Positions 15,817 to 25,166 are shown, numbered from the stretch's first letter. The stretch is 64,000 bases of DNA from 34-65-8 sp963529855 (GCA_963529855.1 CAURZK010000003.1:1-64000), one strand, 5' to 3'. Notes: a model not told the origin generated them from the sequence alone. Program-made: numbers and translations.

Positions 15817-16809
15817 ATGGAATTTCTGGTTGCCGACTGGCTCGGCACGCCGGCCTGGTTCTGGCTGGCTTTCGGCGCGATCGTCATCGCGCTCACCGCT
15901 TTCGATCTCGGGGTCCTCCACCGCGAGGACCGCGAGCTGGGGGTGGCCGAATCGCTGAAACTCAGCGCGTTCTACATCGGCATCGCACTCGCCTTCGGCG
16001 GGTGGATCTGGCTCGAACGCGGGCCGGAACTGGGGATGCAGTACTACACCGGCTTCTTCATCGAGAAGGCGCTGTCGATCGACAACGTCTTCGTCATCAG
16101 CATGATCTTCGGCTATTTCGCGATTCCCGCGAAGTACCAGTACCGCGCCCTGCTGTGGGGCATTCTGGCGGTAATCGTGCTGCGCGGCCTGATGATCGCA
16201 GGCGGTGCGGCGCTGGTGGCCGAGGCATACTGGGTGCTCTACATCTTCGCCGCGTTCCTGATCGTGACGGGCGTGAAGATGTTCTTCACTTCCGACCACG
16301 ATCCCGACATCGGCAACAACCCGGCGGTGAAGTGGATCTCGCGCCATATGCGGGTGACGCCGGAACTGCACGGGCAGAAGTTTCTGGTTCGTGTGCCCGA
16401 CAGCAGGACGGGCAAAATGGTGCTGGCGGCGACCCCGCTGCTGCTGGCGCTGGTGGTGATCAATATCGCGGACCTGGTGTTCGCGATCGATTCGGTCCCG
16501 GCGATCTTCGCCATCACGACCGACACGTTCATCGTCTACACCAGCAACATCATGGCGATCCTGGGTCTGCGCGCGCTCTACTTCGCGCTCGCGGCGATGG
16601 TGCACCGGTTCTACTACCTCAAGTTCGCGCTGGCGGCGGTGTTGGTGTTCATCGGGTCGAAGATCCTGATTGCCGATTTCGTCCTCGGCGGGGCGAAGTT
16701 CCCGCCTGCGGCCAGCCTGGGCGTAACCTTCGGCCTGATCGCCGCCGGCATCGCCTACTCGCTGTGGAAGACGCGCGGCGAAGGGTCAGTGCTGCCTGAT
16801 CACCGATAG
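15817..16809 (+). CDS. TerC-family integral membrane protein (Alx-like)
   Basis: This 330-residue protein has about nine transmembrane helices. The conserved acidic motifs of TerC/Alx proteins are present: LTAFDLGVLHRED near residue 28, EKALSIDNVFVISMIF near 85, and LVFAIDSVPAIFAIT near 222. The family exports Mn2+ or related divalent metals, and some members are controlled by pH and manganese riboswitches; no such leader is visible in the short upstream gap. The gene ends inside the end of recQ on the other strand (24-bp overlap). Confidence 0.92.
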   Translation: MEFLVADWLGTPAWFWLAFGAIVIALTAFDLGVLHREDRELGVAESLKLSAFYIGIALAFGGWIWLERGPELGMQYYTGFFIEKALSIDNVFVISMIFGYFAIPAKYQYRALLWGILAVIVLRGLMIAGGAALVAEAYWVLYIFAAFLIVTGVKMFFTSDHDPDIGNNPAVKWISRHMRVTPELHGQKFLVRVPDSRTGKMVLAATPLLLALVVINIADLVFAIDSVPAIFAITTDTFIVYTSNIMAILGLRALYFALAAMVHRFYYLKFALAAVLVFIGSKILIADFVLGGAKFPPAASLGVTFGLIAAGIAYSLWKTRGEGSVLPDHR

Positions 16810-18552
16810 GAACCGGTCGCCGTAGGCATCCAGCTTGCGTGCACCGACCCCCGCGATCCGTCCCAGCTCGTTCAGCGAGCCGGGGCGGGTCGCGGCCATT
16901 TCGCGCAAGGTCGCGTCATGGAAAACCACATAGGGCGGCACCTGCGCTTCGATCGCCAGTTCGCGGCGCAGTTCGCGCAAGGCGTCGAACAGCGGATCGC
17001 CGACCGGGTTGGGCGCGCTGTCGCCCCGGCGGCGACCCTTGCCCGGTTTCGGCGGAACCACGATCGCGACCGGCACCTCCCCCTTCAGGATCGCGCGCGC
17101 ATCGCCGCCCAGTGCCAGCCCACCGTGGTCATTGGCCAACAGCGCGCCGCGCGCCTGCAGGGCGCGGGCAACCGGCTGGAGCAGCCGTGCCTCCTCCCCG
17201 GCGACGATCCCGAATACGCTCAGCCGGTCGTGCCCGCGCTGGCGCACGCGGTCATCCTCGACCCCGGTCAGCACTTTCTGCAAATGGCCCATTCCGAAGC
17301 TCTGCCCCGTGCGGAACACCGCCGACAGCAGCTTGCGCGCCGTTTCCGTCGCGTCGATTACGCCCGGCGCTTCGAGACAGTTGTCGCAGTTGCCACACTT
17401 TTCCGGCGGATCCTCCCCGAAATGGCGCAGCAGCACCGCGCGGCGGCAGCCGGGCGTCTCCACCAGGGCAGCCAGCGCGTCGAGCCGGGCACGTTCGCCC
17501 GCGCGGCGATCTTCCGGAACCTCCGCCAACCGCTGGCGCGCCTGCGCAAAATCGCCCGCGCCCCACAGCATGACCGCTTGGGCCGGATCGCCGTCGCGCC
17601 CTGCCCGGCCGGTTTCCTGGTAATAGCTTTCGATCGACTTGGGCACGCCGGCATGGGCGACGAAGCGCACGTCGGGCTTGTCGATCCCCATCCCGAACGC
17701 AACCGTGGCGACCACCACCATGTCCTCGCTCGCAACGAAGGCGGCCTGGTTCGCGGCGCGTGTCGCCGGTTCCAGCCCCGCATGATAGGGTCGCACCGCG
17801 CGGCCCGTCGCCTGTTCGAGCTTGGCGGCAAGTTCCTCCGCCTTCCTGCGCGTCGGCACGTAGACGATCCCCGCCCCCGGCGCGGCGCTCATCAGGTCTG
17901 CGATCTGGCGCACCGGGTTGTCGCGGTGACGCAGGGCATAGCGGATGTTGGGCCGGTCGAACCCCGCCAGCACCATGCCATCGGCCGGAATGCCAAGCTG
18001 CGCGCGCACGTCCTCGCGCGTGCGCGCATCGGCAGTCGCGGTCAGGGCGAGGCGCGGCACATCGCCAAACGCATCCATCAGCGGGCGGAGCTGGCGATAG
18101 TCGGGGCGGAAGTCGTGGCCCCATTCGGAAACGCAGTGCGCCTCGTCCACGGCAAACAGGCACAGCGGCGCGGCGGACAGGAAATCGCGGAACGCGGGCT
18201 GGCTGGCACGTTCCGGCGCGACGTAGAGCAGATCCAGTTCACCCCTGCGGAACGCGTCCTGCGTTTCGCGCCAGTCGGCGTCCTGGCTGGTCAGCGTGGC
18301 GGCGCGGATCCCGTTGGCCCGTGCGGAGCGAAGCTGGTCGTGCATCAGCGCGATCAGCGGCGACACCACCACGCAGGTGCCCGCCAGCATCGTCGCGGGA
18401 AGCTGATAGGTGAGCGACTTGCCCGCGCCCGTCGGCATGACCGCCAGCGTCGACAGGCCCGCCAGAACGCGCGCGACGACATCGGCCTGGCGCCCGCGAA
18501 AATCGTCATAACCGAACAGTTCACGCAAGGCAGTCCGTGCCGGCTGCAACAT
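16786..18552 (-). CDS. recQ: ATP-dependent DNA helicase RecQ
   Basis: This protein of about 588 residues unwinds DNA during recombination and fork repair. The motifs are complete: Walker A MPTGAGKSLTYQLPA, the DEAH box with FAVDEAHCVSEWGHDFRPDY, motif VI QETGRAGRDGDP, the zinc Cys of the RecQ-C domain (CRRAVLLRHF...CGNCDNC), and an HRDC domain at the end (RRELAIEAQVPPYVVFHDATL). The start at 18552 (MLQPARTALRELFGYDDFRGRQ) matches the family; ATG codons at 18573 and 18654 are possible longer starts. Its 3' end overlaps terC. Confidence 0.96.
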   Translation of the reverse strand: MLQPARTALRELFGYDDFRGRQADVVARVLAGLSTLAVMPTGAGKSLTYQLPATMLAGTCVVVSPLIALMHDQLRSARANGIRAATLTSQDADWRETQDAFRRGELDLLYVAPERASQPAFRDFLSAAPLCLFAVDEAHCVSEWGHDFRPDYRQLRPLMDAFGDVPRLALTATADARTREDVRAQLGIPADGMVLAGFDRPNIRYALRHRDNPVRQIADLMSAAPGAGIVYVPTRRKAEELAAKLEQATGRAVRPYHAGLEPATRAANQAAFVASEDMVVVATVAFGMGIDKPDVRFVAHAGVPKSIESYYQETGRAGRDGDPAQAVMLWGAGDFAQARQRLAEVPEDRRAGERARLDALAALVETPGCRRAVLLRHFGEDPPEKCGNCDNCLEAPGVIDATETARKLLSAVFRTGQSFGMGHLQKVLTGVEDDRVRQRGHDRLSVFGIVAGEEARLLQPVARALQARGALLANDHGGLALGGDARAILKGEVPVAIVVPPKPGKGRRRGDSAPNPVGDPLFDALRELRRELAIEAQVPPYVVFHDATLREMAATRPGSLNELGRIAGVGARKLDAYGDRFLSVIRQH

Positions 18553-18696
18553 ATCGGTTCGATCGGCGACCATCGCGCGCGCTGATGGCAGAAGCGCCGC
18601 CGCGCGCAAACCGTGGGACAGACGTTTTTCCCGTTTGCGAGCATCCCCCGGCAAGGCTAGATCGGCGGCCTGAACCCAACCCCCCGGAGGACATTC

Positions 18697-19002
18697 ATGA
18701 AGAAGCTCGTTTCCGTTGCTTTCGCTGGCGCATTCACCCTGGCTCTGGCCGCTTGCGGCAATGCCGATGATGCGGCGACCGAAGCCGAAGCCGACACCGT
18801 CGAACTGCCCGCCGACGAGGCGATGGAAGACGTGACCGCCGAACCTGTCGCCGATCCCGCCGCGACTGCACCGGCGCCGGCCGCCACTGAAGCCACGACG
18901 ACTCCCGACCAGGCCGCCGACCAGGCTGGTGCGGATGCAGCCGAAGCAGCTGCCGCAGTTGCCGCAGCCGCAGCCGGCGAAGCGGAAGCGGAAACCGAAT
19001 AA
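18697..19002 (+). CDS. Small acidic Ala/Glu-rich lipoprotein
   Basis: This 101-residue protein has a signal peptide and lipobox LAAC (Cys20). The mature part is very acidic and low in complexity (Ala, Glu, Asp, Thr, Pro), ending in poly-Ala and EAEAETE; it is probably disordered. A GGAGG ribosome site precedes the ATG and a strong terminator follows, so it is a single-gene unit. Its composition closely resembles the lipoprotein at 24832. No function known. Confidence 0.8.
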   Translation: MKKLVSVAFAGAFTLALAACGNADDAATEAEADTVELPADEAMEDVTAEPVADPAATAPAPAATEATTTPDQAADQAGADAAEAAAAVAAAAAGEAEAETE

Positions 19003-19027
19003 GCGCGGTTTTCCAGGCTTTTGGAAG

Positions 19028-19065
19028 AGCGGGCGGATCGGAAGCGATTCGCCCGCTTTTTCTTT
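19028..19065 (+). terminator. Rho-independent terminator after the acidic lipoprotein gene
   Basis: Arms at 19028-19040 and 19045-19057 pair almost perfectly (13 bp with one mismatch) around a GAAG loop, followed by TTTTCTTT. A classic strong terminator. Confidence 0.9.
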
Positions 19066-19091
19066 GCCGTTCAGCCGTTATGGTGCGGGAC

Positions 19092-19304
19092 ATGACGCAA
19101 ACGTCAACCAGGCCGCTTGTCCTTGTCCTCCTGCTGCTGATGGCCGCGTGCGGCCCCGCGGGCAACGATCCGGGCCCGGGCGGCGTAACGGTGGACGAGG
19201 CGCGCGCGCTCGACGATGCGGCTGCCATGCTTGATGAGCGGCGGCTTCCCGAAGATGCCTTGCGCGAACCGCCCCAGCCCGCCGAACCAGCCACGACCGA
19301 ATAA
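19092..19304 (+). CDS. Small lipoprotein of unknown function
   Basis: This 70-residue protein reads MTQTSTRPLVLVLLLLMAAC with lipobox LMAAC, then a Gly/Pro-rich linker and a short helix (VDEARALDDAAAMLDERRLP), and ends in a Pro/Glu-rich tail. An ATG 12 nt upstream (19080) is an alternative start. It lies 24 nt before the acyl-CoA dehydrogenase gene and could be co-transcribed with it. Not recognised beyond the lipoprotein signal. Confidence 0.65.
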   Translation: MTQTSTRPLVLVLLLLMAACGPAGNDPGPGGVTVDEARALDDAAAMLDERRLPEDALREPPQPAEPATTE

Positions 19305-19328
19305 CACACCAGGGAGAGGACCGCAGCG

Positions 19329-20504
19329 ATGAGCCAGACCGGCATGGACGCCGACACTTTCGAGCAGTTCATGGATCAGCTCGAACGCTATGTGCGCGAA
19401 CGGTTGATCCCCGCCGAACGCGAGGTGATCGAGCAGGATCGCCTGCCCGACGACATCCTTCAGGAAATGAAGGACATGGGCCTGTTCGGCCTGACCATTC
19501 CGGAGGAATACGGCGGTGCCGGGCTGAACGTCAGCCAGTATGCCCGCACCGTCCAGGCGCTGAGCTATGCCGCGCCCGCGTTCCGTTCGATCTTCTCGAT
19601 CAACATCGGGATGTTCAATTCCGCGATCAAGAACGGCGGCACCGAGGAACAGAAGGCGGAATGGTGGCCGCGCCTTGCCGCAGGGGCGATCGCCTGTTTC
19701 GGGCTGACTGAGCCGGGCTCCGGCTCCGATTCGGCCGCGATGCAGACCACCGCGCGGCCCGATCCCGGCGGGAACGGGTGGATCCTCAACGGGACCAAGC
19801 GCTACATCACCAATGCGCCCCACGCCGATGTCGCGCTGATCATGGCGCGGACGGAGAAGGAGGCGCTGCCGCGCAATGCGCACGTCTCCGCCTTCATCGT
19901 ACCGATGGATACGCCCGGCGTTTCCACCGGCAGCCCGGACAAGAAGATGGGCCAGGCCGGCGCGCACATTTCCGACGTGATCCTGGAAGACGTTCACGTG
20001 CCGGGCGAAGCGCTGCTCGGCGGCGAGACGGGCAAGGGTTTCGTCTTCGCGATGAAGAGCCTCGACAATGGGCGCATTTCCGTCGGCGCGGCCTCGACCG
20101 GCTATGCCCGCCGCGCGCTCGATTCGGCGCTGCGCTACGCGACGGAGCGCAAGGCGTTCGGTGAACCGATCGCCAACTTCCAGCTGATCCAGCAGATGCT
20201 CGCGGAAAGCGAGACCGAAATCTACGCCGCCGAATGCATGATGGCCGATGTCACCCGACGCGCCGATGCGGGCGAGAACATCCTGCGCAAGGCGGCCGCG
20301 TTCAAGGTGTTCGCGTCAGAAATGTGCGGCCGGGTGGTCGACCGGGTGGTGCAGATCTACGGCGGGGCGGGCTATCTGGCCGAATACGATGCCGAGCGGT
20401 TTTTCCGCGATGCGCGCATCTATCGCATCTACGAAGGCACGACGCAGATCCTGCAGCTTCAGATCGCCAAGCACATGCTGCGCGAATTCGCCGCGCAGAC
20501 CTGA
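19329..20504 (+). CDS. Acyl-CoA dehydrogenase
   Basis: This 391-residue FAD enzyme introduces the alpha-beta double bond into acyl-CoA. Family signatures are present: CFGLTEPGSGSDSAAMQT near residue 120, the flavin-binding GNGWILNGTKRYITN, and the catalytic-base region RIYRIYEGTTQILQLQIAKHML with Glu near residue 376. An AGGGAGAGGA ribosome site precedes the ATG. Its stop overlaps the CoA-transferase start (TGATG), forming an operon with the CoA transferase and thiolase. The exact acyl substrate (branched, aryl or medium chain) cannot be read. Confidence 0.95.
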   Translation: MSQTGMDADTFEQFMDQLERYVRERLIPAEREVIEQDRLPDDILQEMKDMGLFGLTIPEEYGGAGLNVSQYARTVQALSYAAPAFRSIFSINIGMFNSAIKNGGTEEQKAEWWPRLAAGAIACFGLTEPGSGSDSAAMQTTARPDPGGNGWILNGTKRYITNAPHADVALIMARTEKEALPRNAHVSAFIVPMDTPGVSTGSPDKKMGQAGAHISDVILEDVHVPGEALLGGETGKGFVFAMKSLDNGRISVGAASTGYARRALDSALRYATERKAFGEPIANFQLIQQMLAESETEIYAAECMMADVTRRADAGENILRKAAAFKVFASEMCGRVVDRVVQIYGGAGYLAEYDAERFFRDARIYRIYEGTTQILQLQIAKHMLREFAAQT

Positions 20505-21730
20505 TGCACGACCTGCTTCCCGACCTATCGCTCATCGAGGTTTCGAGCTTCGTCGCATCGCCCACGGTCGGCCTCTATTGCGCGCAGATGGGGGCTGACG
20601 TGGTGCGGGTCGACCACAAGGCGGGCGGGCTCGACTATCGCCGCTACATGCTGACGCGAGAGGGGCGTTCGCTCAGCTGGGAAAACCTCAACCGCGGCAA
20701 GAAGAGCGTGGCGCTCGACCTGCAGAGCGGGGCGGGCCGCGAACTGCTGGTCGAACTGGCGCGGGCGACCGGCACCCTGGTGACCAATCTGCCTGAGCGG
20801 AGCTTCCTGTCGCATGATACTGTGGCGAGCGGACGCACCGACATGGTCAGCTTGCGCGTGATGGGCTGGCACGATGGGCGCCAGGCGATGGATTTCACCG
20901 TCAACGCGGCGAGCGGCTATCCCTTAATGTGCGGGCCGGAACACTGGAACCCGGCCACTGCGCCGCCGGTCAACCAGGTCCTGCCGGCGTGGGATTTCAT
21001 TACCGGCGCCTATGGCGCGTTCGCGCTGGTCGCCGCGCATCACCGGCGCAGCCGGACGGGCGAAGGGGCGGAACTGCGCCTGCCGCTGGGCGATGTCGCA
21101 ATCGGCACGATGGCCAACTCAGGCGCGCTCGCGGAAATGCGCTATCGCGGCGCCGACCGGCAGCGGCTCGGCAACGCGATCTGGGGCGCGTTCGGGCGCG
21201 ATTTCAAGAGCCGCGACGGGGTGCGCTTCATGGTCGCCGCGCTCACTGCGAAACAGTGGGACGGGCTGGTCGCTGCGTTCGGGGTCGAGGCTGAGATCGC
21301 CGCGCTGGAGGGCGAACTGGGCGTGCGGTTCGCCGATGGCGACGCCCCGCGTTTCGATCACCGCCACCGCCTGTTCGCGCTGTTCCAGCAGGCCGCCGAT
21401 GCGATCGACTGGAGCGAGCTCGAGCGCCGCATGGGTGCAGCGGGAACGACCTTCGAACGTTATCGCACGATGCACGAGGCGGCGACCGATCCGGCACTGA
21501 TCGATGCGAACCCGCTGTTCGGACCGTCGCCCGCCAACCCCAGCGGCTTCGTCTATCCCGCCACGCGCAGCTTCGCGAGAGTGCATGGGCAGGAATCAGG
21601 CGATCCCGCGCCCGCGCCATATCTTGGCCAGCACAGCGAGGAAATTCTCAGTGAACGGCTCGGCATGGCGTCGGGAGAAATCGCCCGGCTGGTCGATGCC
21701 GGGACCGTTGCCATGTCGGACAAGGAATAA
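20504..21730 (+). CDS. CaiB/BaiF-type (family III) CoA transferase
   Basis: This 408-residue protein starts MHDLLPDLSLIEVSSFVASPTVGLYCAQMGADVVRVD, the typical family III opening where the pantetheine-binding region forms, and continues with NRGKKSVALDL. The Asp expected to carry the acyl anhydride fits WDFITGAYGAFAL near residue 165. It moves CoA between acids, or acts as a racemase in related enzymes such as AMACR. The start overlaps the acyl-CoA dehydrogenase stop by one base, and the thiolase begins 4 nt after its stop, so the three work in one degradative pathway. Confidence 0.9.
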   Translation: MHDLLPDLSLIEVSSFVASPTVGLYCAQMGADVVRVDHKAGGLDYRRYMLTREGRSLSWENLNRGKKSVALDLQSGAGRELLVELARATGTLVTNLPERSFLSHDTVASGRTDMVSLRVMGWHDGRQAMDFTVNAASGYPLMCGPEHWNPATAPPVNQVLPAWDFITGAYGAFALVAAHHRRSRTGEGAELRLPLGDVAIGTMANSGALAEMRYRGADRQRLGNAIWGAFGRDFKSRDGVRFMVAALTAKQWDGLVAAFGVEAEIAALEGELGVRFADGDAPRFDHRHRLFALFQQAADAIDWSELERRMGAAGTTFERYRTMHEAATDPALIDANPLFGPSPANPSGFVYPATRSFARVHGQESGDPAPAPYLGQHSEEILSERLGMASGEIARLVDAGTVAMSDKE

Positions 21731-21734
21731 GCCA

Positions 21735-22964
21735 ATGACCCTTCGCCGCGTTGCCATCTGCTCGCCCCTGCGCACGCCCGTCGGGCGCTTCCTCGGGACG
21801 CTCGCGCCGCTGGAGGCAGGCGCGCTGGGTGCAGTGATCCTCAAGGCGTTGATCGAGCGCAGCGGGGTCGATCCCGCGCGGGTCGACGACGTCGTGTTCA
21901 GTCAGGGATACGGCAATGGCGAGGCACCCGCGATCGGCCATTGGGCCTGGCTCGCGGCGGGGCTGCCGATCGAGGTGCCCGGCTATCAGGTCGACCGGCG
22001 CTGCGGATCGGGCCTGCAGGCGGTCGTCAACGCGGCGATGATGGTCCAGACCGGCGCGGCCGACTGCGTGGTCGCGGGCGGCGTCGAATCGATGTCCAAC
22101 GTCGAACACTACACCACCCGTGCGCGTCACGGCGCGCGCGCGGGCGACATGGTGCTGTGGGACCGGCTGACGCGCGGGCGCCTGATGAGCCAGCCTGTCG
22201 AACGGTTCGGCGTCATTACCGGCATGATCGAAACTGCCGAAAACCTTGCGAAAGACTACGCGATAACGCGCGAGGAAGCCGACGCATTCGCAGTTCGTTC
22301 GCACCAGAACGCCGCCTCCGCGTGGTCTGCAGGCAAGTTCGACAAGCAGCTCGTCCCCGTAGCCGTGCCACAGAAACGCGGCGAGCCGGTGATATTCGCG
22401 CATGACGAGGGCTATCGCGCCGATGCCAGCATGGAGACGCTGGGCGCGCTCGCACCGATCGATGCGAAGCGCGATCCCGCCGCAATCGTCACGGCGGGCA
22501 ATGCCAGCCAGCAGAACGATGCCGCCGCGGCGTGCCTGGTCGTGGCAGAGGACAAGCTGGATGAACTGGGCCTCGAACCCATGCTGTGGTTTACCGGCTG
22601 GGCGGCGGCCGGCTGCGATCCGGCGCGCATGGGCATCGGCCCGGTTCCTGCAGTCGAGCGGCTGTTCGCCCGCACCGGCAAGGGCTGGAACGACGTCGAC
22701 ATGGTCGAACTGAACGAGGCCTTCGCTCCGCAGGCGCTTGCCGTGCTCAAGGGCTGGGGCTGGTCGGCGGATGATTCGCGTCGCGACATCCTCAACGTCA
22801 ACGGCTCGGGCATCTCGCTTGGCCACCCGATCGGCGCGACCGGCGGGCGCATCCTGGCCGACATGGCGCACGAAATGCACCGGCGCGGTGCGCGCCTTGG
22901 GCTCGAGACGATGTGCATCGGCGGCGGACAGGGCATCGCCGCGCTGTTCGAGCGCGCTGCCTAG
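21735..22964 (+). CDS. Acetyl-CoA C-acyltransferase (thiolase)
   Basis: This 409-residue thiolase cleaves or condenses 3-ketoacyl-CoA. The nucleophilic Cys is in VDRRCGSGLQAVVNAAMM near residue 90, the His in NVNGSGISLGHPIGATGGR near 360, and the second Cys in MCIGGGQGIAALF at the end. The start at 21735 (MTLRRVAICSPLRTPVGRF) is canonical. Last gene of the three-gene acyl-CoA operon. It ends 4 nt inside the end of the convergent PPK2 gene. Confidence 0.95.
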   Translation: MTLRRVAICSPLRTPVGRFLGTLAPLEAGALGAVILKALIERSGVDPARVDDVVFSQGYGNGEAPAIGHWAWLAAGLPIEVPGYQVDRRCGSGLQAVVNAAMMVQTGAADCVVAGGVESMSNVEHYTTRARHGARAGDMVLWDRLTRGRLMSQPVERFGVITGMIETAENLAKDYAITREEADAFAVRSHQNAASAWSAGKFDKQLVPVAVPQKRGEPVIFAHDEGYRADASMETLGALAPIDAKRDPAAIVTAGNASQQNDAAAACLVVAEDKLDELGLEPMLWFTGWAAAGCDPARMGIGPVPAVERLFARTGKGWNDVDMVELNEAFAPQALAVLKGWGWSADDSRRDILNVNGSGISLGHPIGATGGRILADMAHEMHRRGARLGLETMCIGGGQGIAALFERAA

Positions 22965-23746
22965 GCCTCCGGGATCGGATAAGGCGTCAGGGGCCGCACA
23001 ACCGAAAAGCTTTCCTCCAGCGGCGCGTGGCCGAGTGGCGGGAATTCCAGCGCCTCGGGCTCCACGTGCGTGTCGGGCAGGCGGTCGAGCAGGTCGCGCA
23101 CCAGCGTCAGCCGCCCGCGCTTCTGGTCGTCGAAATCGACCAGCGTCCACGGTGCCCACTCGGTGTGCGTGGCGGCCAGCATCGCCTCGCGCGCAGCGGT
23201 ATATTCGGCATACTTCGTCCGCGCGGCGAGGTCGATCGGCGACAGCTTCCACCGCTTGAGCGGATCGTCGAGCCGTTCGCGCAGCCGTTCTTCCTGCCGG
23301 GCCTGCCCGGCAGTCAGCCAGTACTTGAACAGCAACATTCCGTCGTCGACCAGCATCCGTTCGAATTGCGGTGCCTCTGCCAGAAAGCGCGCGACCTGGC
23401 CTTCGCTGGCATAGCCCATGACCCGCTCGACCCCGGCACGGTTGTACCAGCTGCGATCGAACAGCACGATTTCGCCTTCGGCGGGTAGATGGGGCACGAA
23501 GCGCTGGAAATACCACTGCGCCGCCTCGCGCTCACTCGGTTTGGCGAGCGCCACCACGCGGCATTGGCGCGGATTGAGCGCATCGGCGACTGCCCGAATC
23601 GCCCCGCCCTTGCCTGCGGTGTCGCGCCCTTCGAACAGCACGCAGACCCGTGCGCCGCTCGCCAGGACCCAGCGCGCCATCGAGACAAGCTCAGCCGTCA
23701 TCGGCTCCATCAGGGCCTCGTATTCCTTGCGCTTCAATTCGCTCAC
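22961..23746 (-). CDS. Polyphosphate kinase 2 (PPK2 family)
   Basis: This 261-residue kinase transfers phosphate between polyphosphate and nucleotides. Walker A is LFEGRDTAGKGGAIRAV near residue 50, and the Walker B and lid motifs are IVLFDRSWYNRAGVERVMG near 105; Arg-rich helices follow. The GTG at 23746 behind a GGGAG site gives SELKRKEYEALMEP, the usual N-terminus; an ATG at 23773 is also possible. Whether it favours ADP, GDP or AMP is not certain, but the single-domain form fits class I-type enzymes. Divergent from phenylalanine hydroxylase by 60 nt. Confidence 0.92.
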   Translation of the reverse strand: MSELKRKEYEALMEPMTAELVSMARWVLASGARVCVLFEGRDTAGKGGAIRAVADALNPRQCRVVALAKPSEREAAQWYFQRFVPHLPAEGEIVLFDRSWYNRAGVERVMGYASEGQVARFLAEAPQFERMLVDDGMLLFKYWLTAGQARQEERLRERLDDPLKRWKLSPIDLAARTKYAEYTAAREAMLAATHTEWAPWTLVDFDDQKRGRLTLVRDLLDRLPDTHVEPEALEFPPLGHAPLEESFSVVRPLTPYPIPEA

Positions 23747-23806
23747 CGATCGCTCCCGCCGATTTGTCAGCAACCACGTGCGGTGCTAATCGTTGCAACC
23801 GTAACC

Positions 23807-24745
23807 ATGGCTACTCTCGCACCATCCGAACCCGACTTTGCGGTCCTGCCCGAAATGCCGGCAGATGTCTTCACCGCGCCCCTGCAGAAACCCGCCCACG
23901 TGTGCGAGGATTGGCTGGAACCGGCCCAGACCCGCTATTCGAGCGAAGAGGACGCGATCTGGAACGACCTGTTCGCGCGCCAGATGGACGTCCTGCCCGG
24001 ACGCGCGGCCAGCGCATTTCTCGCCGGGCTCGACAAGCTCAACCTCGACCGTGGCGGTGTCCCCGATTTTGGCGAACTGTCGGAAGAACTGGGCCGGCTG
24101 ACCGGGTGGAGCGTGGTTCCGGTGCCGATGCTGATCCCCGATCACGTGTTCTTCTGGCACCTGGCCAATCGGCGCTTCCCGGCGGGCAATTTCATCCGCA
24201 CGCGCGAAACGTTCGATTACATTCAGGAACCCGACGTCTTCCACGACGTGTTCGGCCACGTCCCGATGCTGACCGACCCCGTCTATGCCGATTACATGCA
24301 GGAATATGGCAAGGCCGGGTGGAAGGCGATGCGGCACAACCGGTTGAAGGCGCTTGGTGCGCTCTATTGGTACACGGTGGAATTCGGCCTGATCCTCGAA
24401 GATGCAGGTTTGCGCGCTTACGGCGCCGGGATCCTTTCGGGCCCCACCGAAGTGGTCTTTGCGACGGAAGCGGTCAGTCCCAACCGGATCATGCTGAACG
24501 TCGACCGGGTCATGCGCACGGATTACGTGATCAGCGACCTGCAGCCGACCTATTTCGTGATCGAGAGTTTCGAGGACCTCTACCGCCAGACGGTGGAGCG
24601 CGATTTCGATCGGCTCTACCGCTCGCTTGGCCCGGCGTTCACTTACGCCAATTCGGCAGTGATCGACGTCGATTACGTGCTCAATCGCGGCACGCAGGAA
24701 TATTTGCTGCGCGGCGGTCGCGGCAGCGGGGCAGCGCCAGTCTGA
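23807..24745 (+). CDS. phhA: Phenylalanine 4-monooxygenase
   Basis: This 312-residue non-heme iron, pterin-dependent enzyme makes tyrosine from phenylalanine. The iron ligands are visible in FHDVFGHVPML (two His, about residues 145-150) and the Glu in YWYTVEFGL near 190. The pterin-binding and substrate region EPDVFHDV and the motif SYRTDY-like VMRTDYVISDLQPTYFVI are intact. The length matches bacterial single-domain enzymes. The start at 23807 has a weak ribosome site. It is followed by a long bidirectional terminator. No dehydratase (phhB) or homogentisate genes are adjacent. Confidence 0.95.
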   Translation: MATLAPSEPDFAVLPEMPADVFTAPLQKPAHVCEDWLEPAQTRYSSEEDAIWNDLFARQMDVLPGRAASAFLAGLDKLNLDRGGVPDFGELSEELGRLTGWSVVPVPMLIPDHVFFWHLANRRFPAGNFIRTRETFDYIQEPDVFHDVFGHVPMLTDPVYADYMQEYGKAGWKAMRHNRLKALGALYWYTVEFGLILEDAGLRAYGAGILSGPTEVVFATEAVSPNRIMLNVDRVMRTDYVISDLQPTYFVIESFEDLYRQTVERDFDRLYRSLGPAFTYANSAVIDVDYVLNRGTQEYLLRGGRGSGAAPV

Positions 24746-24778
24746 ATCAAGCTGCCGCGCACCGGCTGCAAGTAAAAG

Positions 24779-24815
24779 AAAACCGGCCCGGGATCGCTCC
24801 CGAGCCGGTTTTTCC
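24779..24815. terminator. Bidirectional terminator
   Basis: AAAACCGGC (24779-24787) pairs with GCCGGTTTT (24804-24812), with a further inner CGGG/CCCG stem. A-rich and T-rich ends on both sides let it stop phhA and the convergent lipoprotein gene. Confidence 0.9.
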
Positions 24816-24831
24816 GTAACCGCTGAGCGGA

Positions 24832-25098
24832 TTACTGAGCCGGAACTTCGGCCGGGGTCGCCGGATCGGCAGCGTCGACGGCGTCTTCAGCGGCGTCGGC
24901 TTCTGCTTCAACTTCGGCTTCCATGGTGTCGGCCTGGGCGTCGGTGACCGCGCCGGCATCTTCCATGGCGTCGATTTCAGCGTCCGCAGCTTCTTCGGTG
25001 GCTTCGATCTGGTCTTCAGCCTGGTTTTCGGCGGCACTGTCGCAAGCCGAGACGGTCAGGCCCATGGCAACGACCGAAGCAAACAGGATCTTCTTCAT
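24832..25098 (-). CDS. Small acidic lipoprotein, Ala/Glu/Asp-rich
   Basis: This 88-residue protein begins MKKILFASVVAMGLTVSAC, a signal peptide with lipobox VSAC (Cys19). The mature part is a string of acidic heptad-like segments (EATEEAADAEIDAMEDAG, EAEVEAEADAAEDAVDAA), likely a coiled helix or disordered. An AGGGGAAG ribosome site precedes the ATG. Its composition is very close to the lipoprotein at 18697, so the two may be diverged relatives. No known function. Confidence 0.8.
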   Translation of the reverse strand: MKKILFASVVAMGLTVSACDSAAENQAEDQIEATEEAADAEIDAMEDAGAVTDAQADTMEAEVEAEADAAEDAVDAADPATPAEVPAQ

Positions 25099-25166
25099 TT
25101 GAGTCTTCCCCTTTAGGTTTGGGATCGCCCACATACCGCCCAATTTCTGCCATGATAAGCAAAAAC

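Noticed and set aside
21648..23516. 622-residue minus-strand frame covering the thiolase
   Set aside because: Antisense shadow of the thiolase, which has all catalytic motifs on the plus strand.
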